Below are positions 34,637-45,925 of a stretch of DNA of 60,000 nt, one piece after another (the first letter of the stretch is position 1; each line of letters starts with the position of its first letter). The position numbers were made by a program, and so were the translations under genes. A model generated the notes under the pieces. It was given only the letters and a program-made list of their open reading frames with translations. It ran no database searches and had not been told where the DNA came from. The DNA is from Polytrichum commune (taxonomy: Eukaryota; Streptophyta; Polytrichopsida; Polytrichales; Polytrichaceae): assembly GCA_950295325.1 (NCBI GenBank), contig OX485803.1:45587554-45647553 (forward strand), given 5' to 3'.

Positions 34637-37600
34637 TCACATTCTGCCATTAATGTTCTCCTTGTTGCTACCCATCTCCCTGGTTGGACGAAGCTCTTCA
34701 ACGTCATCCAACATGATCTTTCCTGTCTCAAATTCTTTGGATGCATCTGAAGTCTTTTTGGTCAAGTCTGCTATTAGATATTGCAGCGTTCGTATCTCTT
34801 CATTCATTTTCATAAATATTTTCTTCTTCGGATCTACTCCTTGATTTGAAAACCCATGTATTTTGTTTGCTTTTGCTGCACACCTCAGAGTATGGATACT
34901 TTCTTGAAAATCCTGCGCAAAATTGGATTGAAAAAATTTCCTAGTTCTTCACAAAAGAAGGAGAAGAAGGAGAAGCTTCGGAGGACACGAATATTTTTCT
35001 CAATATCAAGTCGAATCTCACCGTACCACTTACCTGCTCAGCAGGAGAGATATTAGCCACCAGGTACGTCTTGCTATTGCCGCCAAGAGATTCTCGAAGA
35101 AGCCATGTAAGTGCCGAGCTGCGATATGACACAAATCGCCCGTTCGGCCTAGATAGGTTTGTGATAACCTGCACAACGTCCCAAATTCAGTCTAATTATA
35201 TCCTTCATCGGTGCCCGTTCTTCCTGAACAGACCCCAGTTTCTGATGCCCCGGAACTCAATCAACGACGACACTGCTTAGAAAAGCGAAGCGTGGTTAGA
35301 TAGATGAAATATGACCAAGTCATTACACACAGGAAATAGGATAGAAACAGAAAATGGATGGAAACAGAACATCATTGAGCTGAGAAAGAGAGCGGTTGAT
35401 GTATTTGGACTCGTAAGTCCTCTCAGCTGATGGCTTTTGTCTAGTTGTTATCTTCTCACTGCCTGCCATCCTCTACAAGGCCAATCTCTGGTGAGCAGAT
35501 TATCTCAGTGTTACGGCAACTTTCATGTGAAGAACAAATCAAGATCAACATTCCTGCCACAATTTAGTGAGGTTTGTGCAGGTACATATAATTTAACAGA
35601 TGATATTCTCCTATTTCATAGATGATGTTTCTTGCCTGCAAGGTCCACAAGATTCATACGGCTCACGGTAGTCGCTCCGAGGTTGTCGTCTAAGTGCCCC
35701 TGATCAACCAAAAGCCTGAATGGATTTTAATTCTTCAAGATTTCTGGCGGTGCATAATAAGCACTGCGCAATCTTAGTGTCGGGAATAAGGATGATACAC
35801 AATAACTTATACTGGGGTTCGTCTTGTTGCGGGGGCCATTGATGTGCAGGGGCTGCCTTACTACAAGAACGTCTCGTCATGTATTTGGAGTATAGCAAGG
35901 TTACGCTGTCTGCTCAAATGAAGAAACTCTTCAATGAATGCCCATTTCCTTCACGATGAACAGGGAGAACCAAAACAAGAAAGAAACCGCCGGTAAAACT
36001 GAAGAAGGCATAAGAAAGATGAAATCTATCATGCTTGTCCTAAAGAGAAATGGGCCCAGGAAAAGAAACAGATGTGAACTGTTTCCCCTACTCAACAGCG
36101 GTTCTGCCATTACGGCCGAATATCATCGATGGATACACTGCAGTCCTACCATGTGTAACGCACATAAATGTTTGATCAATTGCCCAAGAACTTGGGAGAA
36201 CTTGGAGTTAATCCATTACCAGCAGTTGTCATCTTGCTTTTACATTGATATGCTATTCCTTCAACTAAAGTGGCATAAGCTGGAATTAGGTGCTGCGTAC
36301 TCTGATCAGTTTGATGGTGAAGAGCGTGTGACCCCGGCTTGAAAGCCTGTGCACGTTTGTGCTTCCGAGCGTTCGATTTGCTGCTCCCTGCTTCACTATG
36401 TTGTCCATCTCAGCGCATGTCGTCACATCCTTCCATATCAAACCTTCTACATAAGGGCCTGCAATTCAACCCGAACACCGTTGCAAACTCTTTAGGTTTA
36501 TTACAACTTATAAGCGCCTTATCAATTTGATATCTCAGGCTCTCACCATATGCTCTGGGCGCCAGAACTTTGAGATCGAAATTGAGTCGCCACCCTAGGA
36601 TCAGAATTCCTATTGTTCACTCACAACTAGAACTGTCACCCAAAATTGAAACTCCCTTTAGCCCATACTGGCGTTATCTATAACAGCAGGGGCTCTCTTC
36701 AATAAATAGTGGCAACCATTTTTACACACTGCAATTTCAGGACTGTGAAGACTGAGCCATTTTCCCTGTTTTCCATCTTCTCCCACAGACTCACCTACTT
36801 TGGTTCTCCCTGGTTTGCTGAAGGTACTCTAGGACACATGCTCAGAGAACAAGAATCTGTTGGTAGTTTCTTTTTCAGATTTTATGCGCGGGATGCAGTA
36901 ACGATGAGGGTGTGATTATCTACAAAAACGAGGTTCAACTTAAGCTGAACTGTCATGATATCCCTGTGTACCTGTAACTGGATGTTCACGAACTCGCAAA
37001 TAGTCCTTCTGGACAGGTCCAGTGCCTTTGAAGGAGACGCTTGACCCTCTTATATCTGACAACGGCCACTCGCCCTGCTTGCCGCTAGAGTGGTTACAAT
37101 GTTCATCATCCTTCTGCTCTGGTTTCTTCTCAGCCAAGAGGTCACGTACCTTTTCCTTGTAAATCTCAAGGTAGCTCACCTGAACATGTCCATAGCTAAT
37201 TCACACTCAATGATTGAAGCTACATTCATACAATGAATTTTCTATTATCTAAAGCTGCTGGCCTTTCCCTAATTCTGCAATTATGAAGCAAATTCTATGC
37301 AGCGTTGAGTTCAGAATTGCAGAAAGAGAACTGTGGCATTTGTCGATTTCTGTAGCAGGAGGACAAAGAAAGCACAGAAATCGAGTTGGTCTCTAAAAAG
37401 GTATGGATTGAGTAGTTCTGTTACAATTTATCAACTACTTACTCTATTTGAAGGAGAATTCTTGGCACCTGAATGGAGAATGACAGACCGATTCCGCGGT
37501 CTTCATGAACACGATGAATCAACTCGTGCACAATCCTTGGCACCTGTTAGTCCTCCCATTCATGCAATTCGATTTTGAGTGCTTTGCTGTGACTGATAGA

Positions 37601-39628
37601 AACTCGCTTCTCTAATCAACAATTTTGGGCATGAGGTTGTTGACATAGTTATATTCTGAAATTTGAAATTGGACTTCCCGCGTTGAACAGAACAACAGGT
37701 TGTTTAGAGAGATAAGTAAAGAATGTCGACGCTTACGAGCCCTCTGCCGCAGGGAGTACCGTCTCCCATCATGGTATAGGTCTTGCCGGATCCCATTTGA
37801 CCGTAAGCCATAATCTGCAGAAACATTTTGCCACTTCATCATCAGAGGTTAATTAATCTAGAGGACCTATTCCAAAAGCGCAGGAAATGTCTGGAATATA
37901 AAGGTATCTAAGGTCCATAGTGACTTGCCATCAACATGAACACATGAATTGAAGAGGAGGATCAGAATGTGTGACGAACTGAAAGTAAGAAGGCAAAAGC
38001 CAGGTGCATTTTATGTCCAGCAATCTCCTCACAAATTCGTGAGATCAGACAAGCTTTTGATTCAAAGCGCAAGCCTAATCGTATAAAGACTCAGGAACTG
38101 TAATCCTAAATATTCTGACAAACGCTTGTGACATCACCGTGGTATTGTAACCGTGCAGAGCATTCTCAACACAAGGTTTTCCGACGATTTCAAACATTCG
38201 TTGCTGCGAGGACTCCTTTAGTTGTCGATTCCGGCGTGGCACGAAACTGTCGTCCAGTACATAGTCCATATCAAATTGGAGCAGATCCTCGACTTTGGTC
38301 CTCGTCGTGTGTATCTGCCGAAACTGGTGATAATCCTTCACAATCACTTTGTTACTCTGAGAACAGAGGACCTATATTGAACCACAGATCATGGTCATCA
38401 CCAACCACCCCAGTTGAAATTCAGGCATCGTCCGAACTCGAGGCATCGTGACGGACGCTTTCCGTCGTGAAGAGAGCGCTTATAGAAAATACAAATGTAA
38501 GCGCTTGCACCAAATCATTGTACAGTATAAGACAAGAACGAAATTCGACGTTAAGAACAATTGGAACAGCACATTGGTTTCAAACACATTGGTGTCAAGG
38601 GATGGTTGAAATACAAATAGCACTCGAGCTAAATTAGCAGCGATTCGTAAAACTGTATCTGCAAAAGAGTAGTGAACACCTGTCGTAACGGGCAAACTTT
38701 CTCGTGTTCGTTGAATGGCCTCATTCGCACACAGACGCACACCTGCAGATCGAGAACTCTCAGCTTAGCGAGTGTTCCAAAACTGATTCCGTGACTTCCG
38801 ACGAATCCAACTCAAATTAACATGGCAGCATGAATCTCTGGTACGTAAAGCGCTCTACATGTGAGCACGAGCTCCCTGCGAAAACCACAAGGTATTGTGG
38901 ATTTCTTCCTATGGGATCATTCTATCTATACTTGGTGTCGAAGAACATGCGGTATTCGCTGCACACTGGATCAAATCCTTTTAGAACACGTCCGGTCGAA
39001 GAGATGGAATTACTTTTTCCTTGGGACAGCTACCATCGGACGAGAAATTTGATTTCGGCGAAGCACACTCGCTGATAGGCTCCACCGACCACGTTCGCAC
39101 TAACCCATTGCAATGTTGCGTGTCGGTCGACATAGGCCGGCAGTAAAATTCGTCGCTTCCAAGAGAAGGCATGACATGCACGGAGCACCAGGGCTTGTGT
39201 CTCCTCGTCAAAGAATTCCAATCTAACTCCACCTGATCCGAGACACCATCATGACTCGAGTCAACTCCAGTATGAGATGATCTCTCAGACTTCGCCATGC
39301 AGAGTCCCTGCTCACCAGTACTGCCATCGTCTGAACGTACTGTGCCATCGTCGAAGTTGAATTTAGATGGTGGATATGTTTCTACATGATCCTCTTGCAT
39401 ATCTGAAAGGGAGCTAAGGGGCGCCGTGTCAGGTCGGACACGGAGCATCTCCAGCTTCTGTACTTCATCCCCCTGTCCGGCTCTCGATGCCCTGCTTGCT
39501 GCGGCCATACCCTTCGTTTCCTTGGCGAGAATCTGTAGGAATTTCAAGTACTCTTGCAGATTCATCTCCAATCCCTTCTCAATACCTGCACCCGTATTAT
39601 TATACAAGTAAACCTCCATAGTCATCAC
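34637..39628 (-). CDS. kinesin motor protein, kinesin-3-like, with altered switch motifs
   Basis: Eleven exons join in frame to about 648 residues: 39628-39014, 38742-38680, 38356-38138, 37814-37737, 37543-37469, 37179-36972, 36458-36301, 35699-35636, 35426-35371, 35168-35034 and 34912-34637 (TGA). A 205-residue unknown N-terminal extension precedes the motor. The motor shows [15 protein letters not shown], the P-loop [65 protein letters not shown] and [17 protein letters not shown], then a short helical tail. The EKVRDLL/LRVREHP/TWLL text is most like kinesin-3. Switch I reads [10 protein letters not shown] instead of N-x2-SSRSH. Switch II reads VDLA-AER instead of VDLAGSER, with about ten residues missing in the following loop. 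The intron after exon 8 has a GC donor (AG|GCAAGA), and exon 9 ends at a weak GTTCTG donor. The C-terminus may continue beyond 34,637 if an exon is missed. Motor activity is doubtful. Confidence 0.75.
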
Positions 39629-42148
39629 GAGAGAAAAATCATCGAGCTCACGAGAGATATGTTTATGGAAATCGTTGAGGTACTCTCATTTCCATCCGTG
39701 TTTTTGAGTCGGAAAGGAGAGAATAAATTGCCTCCGTTTCGAACTGATCATAGTTAATTAGAATATACTTCAATGAAGGGAAACAGATCGTTTTCTGTTA
39801 CAAGTCGCAACTAAACCCTCGACATCGTGCACATTCACCACACATCTGGTTGTACAATCTACACACGGCTGGGATCGATCCTGCCTCCAGGTTCATTGAT
39901 TAAATGCCTTCTACGGATTCGGTTAGAGGGGGTAATGCCGTCGTTGAATTAATCACCTCGAATTGTTGTGAAAGTGTCCTCGGGGCATTTTGACACTTTT
40001 TCCTCAATTGTCTCACGAACTTTTGGTACAAACCGAGGAAAAATCTGTTGAAACAAGATTATAGACCCATTAGGTTCGCAGGGATCGCTCTTTCATCCAA
40101 TCATCTTTGACCTGTATACCTCAGCTTTGACTACCTCAAAATATAGTTCACACATGAATATCATATTTGTAAGCAAACTCGCGATGTTATCATTTTCAAG
40201 GGGTTCCCAAGACGAAATTCATTTCAGTCCCGTGCTTTTTGAAAACGTTTCGATAACTTAATGCGATTGATTGGGAACAGTTCGAGGAAAAACTAAACTG
40301 GTGAATGTTAGGAGAGGGACTAAGGGTGACAGAGACTACGCTTCACCTCCATGAGGATTGAGGGGCCCCCTTCGAAATAGAGGCCGAGTCTTAACCTTGC
40401 AGCTGATCAACGAAAACATCTGCGTCCAGGGACCAAGGAAACAATCTCTATAATAAGAAATGGCCCTCTATATATAATGCCGCCATCTACGGCAGTAATA
40501 CACCACTGGAGATGAGCAGTGTCATAAACCAGGCAGTAATTCTAGGAAAGATGTCCACAGTAGACATCAATTTGTTCATCGATTCCGAAACTTCGCGGGA
40601 GCTTTACTACGATGATCCTGGAGGAGCCTCCAAACGATTTATACCAGAACGCCCGACTGCAAAATCAGTGGGTTTGCAATATATATCGTCTTTAAAATAT
40701 AATAAGTCTGCAACAACAGCAACCTGCAGCTTCAACTGAAGGATACATAGTCCACGCTGCCTTGGCCTCTCACGAAGTTAAAATTGCCTTTTAGAATTAC
40801 GAAACCATCGATTCCCTACAACGTTAGCCCACCGCTTCTGTTTGCTTCCACAATTTCTGGAAACAGGGAGAGAGAGCGAGCGAGCGAGGGAGAGGAGGTC
40901 TTGCTGCCGTGGGCTTCACATGATTAGGACAGGGAGGTGGTTGGTGGTTTGTCCCTGCCGAGCCTGTCTTCAACCGTCCACTCGTGCCGACCCAAGGACG
41001 GAAATTTGTCGGGAGAAAAATCAGCCGGCCACGGGTCTGCCGCCTGATTTAAGATGAGAGCAGGGTTTCATCAGCTTCATCCATCCTGCATGACCGCAGG
41101 GCTTCTGGTTACTGTCAGAATCAACAAACAGAGCAAATTGCAATCGGCCCGAGAGTACATTTTCTTCAGGTAAAATCAGGGGTCCCAATGATCTCTTATC
41201 TCTTGATCTGAACTCATGATGCTTTCTAGTGAAGATTATATACTCATACTTACATCACAAAGAGATCAGATGGATTGAAAACCAGCACTTTGTACTTGAT
41301 CATGCCTAATTGATGAGAATATGGAGAGAGAGAGTGAGAGCTTGTTAGATGTGTATGGGAATAACTTCTAAAACAGAGACAGAGGTCGATGTCCAGGATA
41401 TGATGTCAGTTGCCACCACCTTGTAAATATTAGAAGACTCTCCGGGGAAAGAAGTGGTGAACGTGAGGTAAGTTAATCCACTGCAGAAAACGGTCCAAGA
41501 TTCTTCACTTACTCTGTCCAAGATAAGCAGTCCGAGATACTTCCGAATACCATGGCCCGAGCGGCGGCTGAAGTGTAGGAGCTCCAAACAGAGACCAGGG
41601 AGAAAAATACAAAGCAATGCGCAATTGAACGAAGGAATGAATTATAATCCCGTGACCTAACTGCCAATCATTTCCCACAGAGAAACTCATACAAATCAAT
41701 CACCAGTTCCATCAACGACCCTGCAGAATGAGATCGGAACTTTATTTGTACACGCAACGACTCATGTACAGAACGTCACCACTCACCATAACCAACCTCA
41801 CAAGACAATATCAGTGCTTGTAAAAGAATCTCTTAATTTGGAATGTGTTGAATTGTGTTACACGGGTCGGCGCTCTTGAAAAGCGGCTTGATTACGGCAG
41901 CATTCTATGTGAGGGCACTGTCTAGCTAGGAACCGCATCCCTCACATCTCCCTATTCTCTATTCTACCTAAACTTGCAATAGACGATGTGAGGGAGGGAG
42001 GTTCGGAAACTTTTAAAGGAAGCTGCGACATGGCGATCAACAGAGTTCTCTAAATTCACAATTGTACCTGCATGTGTGGGACAATAGAGCCAGAATGCGC
42101 CTTCACAGGCAAATCAATAATAATAAGTTAAGGTGGCCAGCGAATCCG
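39629..42148. other. intergenic region between kinesin and subtilase
   Basis: The 5' flank of the kinesin lies at the left. A TATA-like CTATATATAA at about 40,467 precedes a + strand frame (next entry). A - strand frame at 41,345-41,617 contains VSEESWTVFCSGLTYLTFTT, which reads like protein, but I recognise nothing and see no splice partner. Purine-rich GAGA/GAGC runs occur at about 40,867-40,890 and 41,325-41,340. Confidence 0.35.
40512..40739 (+). CDS. possible small ORF or first exon, unidentified
   Basis: A 75-codon frame begins about 35 bases after a TATA-like CTATATATAA. The product starts MSSVINQAVILGKMSTVDIN and has no recognisable domain, signal peptide or repeat. The TATA spacing is the main argument for it. 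It would be divergent from the kinesin and convergent with the subtilase. It may be a chance frame. Confidence 0.25.
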   Translation: MSSVINQAVILGKMSTVDINLFIDSETSRELYYDDPGGASKRFIPERPTAKSVGLQYISSLKYNKSATTATCSFN

Positions 42149-44545
42149 CTAACTCTGTTTCGTGATTGAAATCTGGCTTTGCACTACGTGTACTCCGTCG
42201 GACCAAGAGAGAGATGCAAACGTGTTTTCGGAGACACCGGGAACGGTGTTCGACGAAACCGAAGCAGACAAACTTAACCTGAAACTGAGCTTCTCAGTCC
42301 CCGCACTAAACTTGAGGACGTCGGGCTCCACGAGAATGGCGATGCCCTTGGGGGCCGAAACAAAAGACGAGTAAGTCGAATTTGCTGGCCCAACGTTTGT
42401 CACGGTTCTACTGAAAGTAGTGCTCATCTTCCCCGAAGCACCGGTCACATTGAAAACCGCGGAGAACGAGGGATAGTTCATGTCCTCCACGCGGACCGGG
42501 GTTGCGGGACACCCCGAGGAAAAGTTGTGCATGAAAACCTGGATCTTGCTCTCTGTGTAATTTAATGCGCACAAGAAGTTCATGTAATCTTGAGGACCGA
42601 GGTCGTATATTAATCCTGGATCAACCGCCTTCTCAGGCTGCACAGCTCCAGCACCATAATCAAATGGAGTACCCACGGCGCTCGTGCTTTCATCGGTTAA
42701 CACACCCTTCCTGTTGTCAACAGTAGAGGCTGTAGTCATCAAAGCAGAACGGATCGCTGCAGGACTCCAATGCGGGTGCGCCCCCTTCATCAAAGCTCCC
42801 AGCCCGCTGATGTGCGGGCATGACATCGAAGTTCCCGAAATAATGTTGAAAGGGACTCTTCGAGTGTCGAATGATAGTCCTGTCGGGCCCTGTCGGCCTG
42901 TCCAAGCTGCAAGAATGTTCACACCCGGTCCCACGAGGTCGGGTTTCAGAACTTGAGGAGTCAAAGTGTTGGGCCCTCTCGATGAGAAGGATGCTACCAC
43001 CGGTGCGGGCTTCACACCCAGCACGGTTCCTCCGAATTCGATGTTCGCCGTAGGGGAGTTCGTTGAATTGATGTAGTTCAAAATCACCCTTCCACCCTTG
43101 GCGCCCACGCTGGTGCCAGGCAACACATGGCTATCAGCAATCAAACCTTCGCCATCAGTCGGGGTGTTGGCAAGGATCATCCCAGCGCCTCCGGCAGCGA
43201 GGACCACTGCACCTTTAGCAACTCGAGCATTGTTCCCACGCTCGCAAAGCACAATCTTCCCCTTCACAAGAGCAGGATTCAATGTGCCCGTCATGCACAG
43301 GCTAGCATCCAATGTGCTGTTCACGTTGCTGGCATTGTAAATGGCGGCATGGCCAGCGTATATCAACGGAATGCTGCCATTTCCTAATCCCTTCCCTTTG
43401 TACAGGGAAACTCCATGGACTACTACGCCATCCCCGAGAATCACATTAGCCGGAAATCCTCTATCCAGAGTACTCGCCCCTACAGTGGTGATCCAGGGGG
43501 CAATGTTCGAAACTGTTCCAGGCCCAGGACCGGAGTTTCCAGCTGAGCAAGAGACGAACACTCCCTTGCGGACAGCTCCAAAAGAGCCAATGGCAATGCT
43601 ATCTACATAGTAAGGCACAACACCTCCTCCCACAGAGAGCGAGATCACATCCACACCATCCGCCACAGCCTGGTCAAATGCAGCAAGAATGTCCGAATCG
43701 AAGCATCCCTGGTCCCAGCATACCTTGTAAACTGCGACTCTCGCCCTAGGTGACATCCCTCGTGCAGTCCCCTCCGCTAACCCCATCAAGCTCGCTTTAT
43801 ACACCCACCGGCCTGCAGCTGTGGAAGCAGTATGCGTTCCATGCCCCTCGGAGTCCCGGGGAGACTTATATTCTTTCGTCTCGTTGATAGCTCCAGTGGC
43901 AGCCTCGTATCCTTTCGCATAGTACCTCGCTCCAATCAGCTTCTTATTGCAGTTGGACACGTTGAATTCGGTGCCACCCTCACAAATTCCTTTCCACCGA
44001 GCAGGAATTGGTCCGAGGTGCTGGTCACCGAAGCTCGCACTCTCTGGCCACACCCCAGTGTCCAAAACGCCAACAATCACATCATCTCCGTAGTGCGCCT
44101 CCGGCCACAACCCATACGAGCTGTTCAGCCCTAGAAACTCCGGGGTGTGCGTTGTGTGTAAATGCTTTACCCCGTCCGGGTGCACTGCCACCACCCCGGG
44201 GAGATTCTCCATGTACGCCGCCTCCTGGAATGTCATCCGGGCGGAGAATCCATGGAGCACAGTCTCATACACATGTAGCAAACTCTCCACCCCTATCTTA
44301 TTCTCCCCCGCCAGCGATGGCGACTCCTGCACAAACTGCAGCTTCGCCATCTGCAGCACCTGCGTGTACCATGCCGCCCTCGTCAGGCCGAGTGGTGCCC
44401 CTGCCGGTGCTGCCTCCTCCATATGCACTATATATGTCCTTGTCGTCGATGCATCGCTCTCCACGTTCAGTGGGAACGCTCCCACCATCAATACCAACCA
44501 TACCAACGAGCTTAGCGCCAGCAGCGATGCCACTCTCGATGCCAT
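42149..44545 (-). CDS. subtilisin-like serine protease (plant subtilase, SBT1-like)
   Basis: One exon encodes 798 residues, a normal length for the family. I chose the ATG at 44,545 because it gives a clean signal peptide (MASRVASLLALSSLVWLVLM); the frame stays open for 44 odd Trp/Gly-rich codons upstream. Next comes an I9 propeptide (TYIVHMEEA to GFSARMTFQEA, about 36-110). The S8 domain has catalytic Asp 162 (VLDTGVWPES), His 235 (GHGTHTAS), oxyanion Asn 337 (SAGNSGPG) and Ser 573 (SGTSMSCPH). A protease-associated domain sits at about 405-490 (VKGKIVLCERG), and a fibronectin-III-like C-terminal domain starts near 690 (MNYPSFSAVF, RTVTNVGPANSTY). Many N-glycosylation sites are present. It is a secreted peptidase; substrates cannot be told. 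All key residues are present. The long + strand frames in this interval are shadows caused by high GC. Confidence 0.93.
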   Translation of the reverse strand: MASRVASLLALSSLVWLVLMVGAFPLNVESDASTTRTYIVHMEEAAPAGAPLGLTRAAWYTQVLQMAKLQFVQESPSLAGENKIGVESLLHVYETVLHGFSARMTFQEAAYMENLPGVVAVHPDGVKHLHTTHTPEFLGLNSSYGLWPEAHYGDDVIVGVLDTGVWPESASFGDQHLGPIPARWKGICEGGTEFNVSNCNKKLIGARYYAKGYEAATGAINETKEYKSPRDSEGHGTHTASTAAGRWVYKASLMGLAEGTARGMSPRARVAVYKVCWDQGCFDSDILAAFDQAVADGVDVISLSVGGGVVPYYVDSIAIGSFGAVRKGVFVSCSAGNSGPGPGTVSNIAPWITTVGASTLDRGFPANVILGDGVVVHGVSLYKGKGLGNGSIPLIYAGHAAIYNASNVNSTLDASLCMTGTLNPALVKGKIVLCERGNNARVAKGAVVLAAGGAGMILANTPTDGEGLIADSHVLPGTSVGAKGGRVILNYINSTNSPTANIEFGGTVLGVKPAPVVASFSSRGPNTLTPQVLKPDLVGPGVNILAAWTGRQGPTGLSFDTRRVPFNIISGTSMSCPHISGLGALMKGAHPHWSPAAIRSALMTTASTVDNRKGVLTDESTSAVGTPFDYGAGAVQPEKAVDPGLIYDLGPQDYMNFLCALNYTESKIQVFMHNFSSGCPATPVRVEDMNYPSFSAVFNVTGASGKMSTTFSRTVTNVGPANSTYSSFVSAPKGIAILVEPDVLKFSAGTEKLSFRLSLSASVSSNTVPGVSENTFASLSWSDGVHVVQSQISITKQS

Positions 44546-45925
44546 CCTCCTCACCCCTCTTCCCTCCCGCAACCTCATACTCCCATCCACACTCCCCCCC
44601 CCCCTTCCAATCCCCCACCCCTCAAGCCACCATCCCCACCTCCAATTCCCCACACCAAACCACAACTCACAACTCAATCCTGCACATGGGTTCCGGAATC
44701 ACTTACTAATCACGTTGATTCCAGCCAGGCTCTAGTAGCTGTGACAACAATTGATCGCCATGGAAGAAGAAGTGGTGGACGAGGAATAAGAAGATGAGGA
44801 AAGCTCTACTGCAAGTGGAGCGAGCTCAACACGTCGCACAGCGAATCTGTTGCTGCACCAGGAACGCAGGGTGTGGGGCGAAGAGGTGATGATGGACATT
44901 GGCGGTAAGGAGGAGGATGGGGCTGTGATGAGAGGCTAACTTAGCTATTCGGCGGCGTGACGAGCAACAGCGATGAATTTTATAACTTAATGGGGTGCTC
45001 ACTGTGGATGATTTGGCAATGGCGATGGCGGTGGAGGTCCCTGGCGGAGACGATGGCGCCTTGGACGCTGCGACGAACAACCGGGAGTGTGGAGTCCAAG
45101 GTGGAGTAAGGCGCGGGGGGGGGGGCCACCACCCAGATGAATGGACTAGGTAACCGTCACCTGGAGGCTGGTTACAGCATGTAACCGGCCTCGAAGGTGC
45201 CGGTTACCCAACATAATTATTGAGGGGAGGGTTTGAGATGTGACCGGCTTACCTGGTTATGATGGCGCCATGTCATACAGGCCGGCGCTCACGCCCCCTC
45301 CCCACGCGCGCGCCATTTTTTCTATCTTCCTTGCATAAGGTCACATGTGTCACAAAATCCCCAGCATTTACTAACATTTCTTACCTAGACATGTGGCTTA
45401 TCTCGTTGTTGTTGGTGATAGTTGTTACCGCCTTACCTTCCAATGTCGTCGTTCTTGGTCGCTTCGCGCAGTAGGATTCGGTGCCATTGGCATATGTGTT
45501 GCAACATTGGTGTTTTCTCACTCTTTTGTTGGTTACCTAGTCCCATTGTTGTTACTACCTTGACTCGTTCTTACTAGATATGTTGGCACTGGAGCCAATG
45601 TTTTTGAGCTTCCTACGTGTTACCAGCTTGATTGGTGTTAGTTTTAGCATAATATTTAAATTTCTTTAGTGGCCTAGCAACCACGTTCTCTCCGCGGCGC
45701 CACCTTCTCCATTTTCTTCCTTGCATAATGGCGTCCAAATTCCCCAACATTTACCAACATTTCTAACTAACCATGTGGCTTACCTTGTTGATGTTGGCGC
45801 CAATTGTCACATCCTTACCTTCTAGTGACATCCTTTACAATGGCTTCGCATAGTAGGAGTTGGTGTTTTTGACAATTTACCCTTGTTGACAGTTACCGAG
45901 TCATTTGTGGCTTGGTGCACAAAGG
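44546..45925. other. upstream region of the subtilase; palindromes and a direct duplication
   Basis: It contains a run of about ten G near 45,115. Two adjacent imperfect palindromes start GTAACCG and end GGTTAC (45,150-45,175 and 45,181-45,207). A segment of about 175 bp at 45,305-45,480 recurs at about 45,692-45,865 (TTCCTTGCATAA, then ACCAACATTTCT-like text, then ATGTGGCTTA). The duplication stands just before the recombinase relic and may be its leader. Confidence 0.5.

Noticed and set aside
39030-39221. A 63-codon - strand frame inside kinesin exon 1
   Set aside because: The alternative frame is continuous with the rest of the exon and leads to the in-phase donor at 39,014. This one ends in a stop before any donor.
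44546-44677. The 44 extra N-terminal codons of the subtilase frame
   Set aside because: They are Trp/Gly-rich low-complexity sequence before a clean signal peptide. Starting at the ATG at 44,545 gives the usual length and a secretory start.
44008-44709. A 233-codon + strand frame and several others opposite the subtilase
   Set aside because: They are mirror frames of a GC-rich, clearly coding - strand. They are Pro/Ser/Thr-rich with no domain, and the subtilase has all its catalytic residues.
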